Below are positions 33,973-34,337 of a DNA stretch of 34,337 nt, piece after piece (the first letter of the stretch is position 1; every line of letters begins with the position of its first letter). A program made the position numbers and the translations under genes. Source of the stretch: Betaproteobacteria bacterium (GTDB lineage: Bacteria > Pseudomonadota > Gammaproteobacteria > Burkholderiales > Burkholderiaceae_D); NCBI GenBank assembly GCA_025356395.1, contig JANXTA010000146.1, positions 1-34,337 of the forward strand. The letters run 5' to 3'. The notes under the pieces were generated by a model. That model was not told the origin of the DNA, made no database searches, and was given only the letters and a program-made list of their open reading frames with translations.

Positions 33973-34018
33973 GCAACGACGCTGGATTCCCGCGAACGCG
34001 GGAATCCAGCGTCGTTGC
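33973..34018. repeat. REP-like perfect stem-loop between the binding-protein gene and livH
   Basis: A perfect 22-bp stem with an AA loop: GCAACGACGCTGGATTCCCGCG pairs across 33995-33996 with its exact complement. The core TGGATTCCCGCG...CGCGGGAATCCA resembles dispersed palindromes common in beta- and gammaproteobacteria and the Neisseria dRS3 half-sites ATTCCC/GGGAAT. Lying just after an abundant binding-protein gene, it may protect that message or dampen read-through into livH. The stem is seen; the role is inferred. Confidence 0.85.
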
Positions 34019-34020
34019 TG

Positions 34021-34337
34021 TTACTTCCGATCGCTCCACTTCGGCATCGGCCAAACGATCTCCTGTGCCGCGAGTTCGAACGGCCACACTGTCTTGTATT
34101 GCCCGCCGATGATCTGGACGATGATTCCCTGGCCGAGCGTGTTCTGGCCGGTCTCGTCGAACTTCACGCCTTTCCACGGCATGATCAATTTGTTCGCCGG
34201 CACGTTGGTCGCGATCAACGCCTTCTGAATCGCCTCGGGCGTGGTCGCACCGGCGCGGTTGATCGCGTCGGCCAGCACCATCAGGCCCGTGAAGGTCCGT
34301 GCCGAGTTGCCGGTGAAGTTGATCTTGTAGCGCTTGA
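34021..34337 (-). CDS. Liv-type ABC transporter substrate-binding protein, C-terminal part
   Basis: The last 104 or so residues of a periplasmic binding protein; the gene runs off the right edge. Readable stretches are NFTGNSARTFTGLMVLADAINRAG, TPEAIQKALIATNVPA and MPWKGVKFDETGQN, then QIIGGQYKTVWP and the end MPKWSDRK. This is the C-terminal lobe of the LivK/UrtA-like family that captures the ligand for LivHMGF. The ligand-contacting N-terminal lobe is outside the window, so specificity cannot be judged. It is first in the transporter operon. Confidence 0.9.
   Translation of the reverse strand, partial: KRYKINFTGNSARTFTGLMVLADAINRAGATTPEAIQKALIATNVPANKLIMPWKGVKFDETGQNTLGQGIIVQIIGGQYKTVWPFELAAQEIVWPMPKWSDRK

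Noticed and set aside
1-34337. tRNA genes, CRISPR arrays, insertion sequences or prophage genes
   Set aside because: I found no cloverleaf-like blocks outside genes, no regularly spaced repeats, no transposase or integrase, and no paired terminal repeats.

Overview
The window is about 34 kb of high-GC, gene-dense DNA that reads as the chromosome of a betaproteobacterium, probably Burkholderiales-like. This rests on protein resemblance and gene order, not on a database search: a MobR/MobA pair of the Comamonas type, a dnaE gene running into lipopolysaccharide genes and msbA, a proteobacterial btuB cobalamin riboswitch, a 67-residue cold-shock protein and an Hsp33/gamma-carbonic-anhydrase pair. 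I see no prophage, insertion sequence, CRISPR array, tRNA or rRNA. Nearly everything is ordinary core or metabolic gene content; the interesting material is in regulation, damaged genes and small accessory proteins.

Layout. 1-373 (minus): the start of zapA (cut by the window edge) and a small ZapB-like coiled-coil gene. 485-2843 (plus): a promoter, a long cobalamin riboswitch leader and the B12 outer-membrane receptor gene btuB. 2847-3776: a PaaI-type hotdog protein that looks altered, then a cold-shock gene with a long leader and a strong terminator. 3818-5908 (minus): a Gly/Tyr-rich lipoprotein, Hsp33 (hslO) and a gamma-carbonic-anhydrase-like protein. 6027-6812: a DUF455 ferritin-like protein. 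6847-9513: mobR and mobA, divergent, for 3-hydroxybenzoate to protocatechuate. 9570-10343 (minus): trhO, a tRNA U34 hydroxylase. 10426-20146 (plus): dnaE, a heptosyltransferase, a GT4 glycosyltransferase, msbA, a second GT4 enzyme and an AhpD-like peroxidase-related protein, several joined by overlapping stop/start codons.

20133-24562 is a metal and cofactor block: btuF (minus), then feoA-feoB plus a small membrane protein with a CxxCxxCxxC cluster (plus, behind a Fur-like site), then bfd and bfr (minus, behind a second Fur-like site). The bfr reading frame carries a one-base deletion. 24655-26893 holds pgi and a GFA-family protein, divergent.

26896-34337 (minus) runs as a complete Liv-type ABC transporter (C-terminus of the binding protein at the window edge, then livH, livM, livG, livF), a DUF1445/YcsI protein related to D-glutamate cyclase, a DadA-type D-amino-acid dehydrogenase and the NAD(P)HX repair enzyme NnrD. 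The order suggests uptake and breakdown of an amino acid, possibly a D-amino acid; this is inference. A perfect 22-bp stem of REP type separates the binding-protein gene from livH.

The best leads are the bfr frameshift, the Cys-cluster protein next to feoB, the Liv/DUF1445/DadA neighbourhood, the hotdog protein lacking its usual catalytic Asp and a normal start codon, the paired -10-like hexamers directly abutting the trhO and dnaE starts, and the LivG protein without a standard ABC signature. I did not find a convincing wholly new system.
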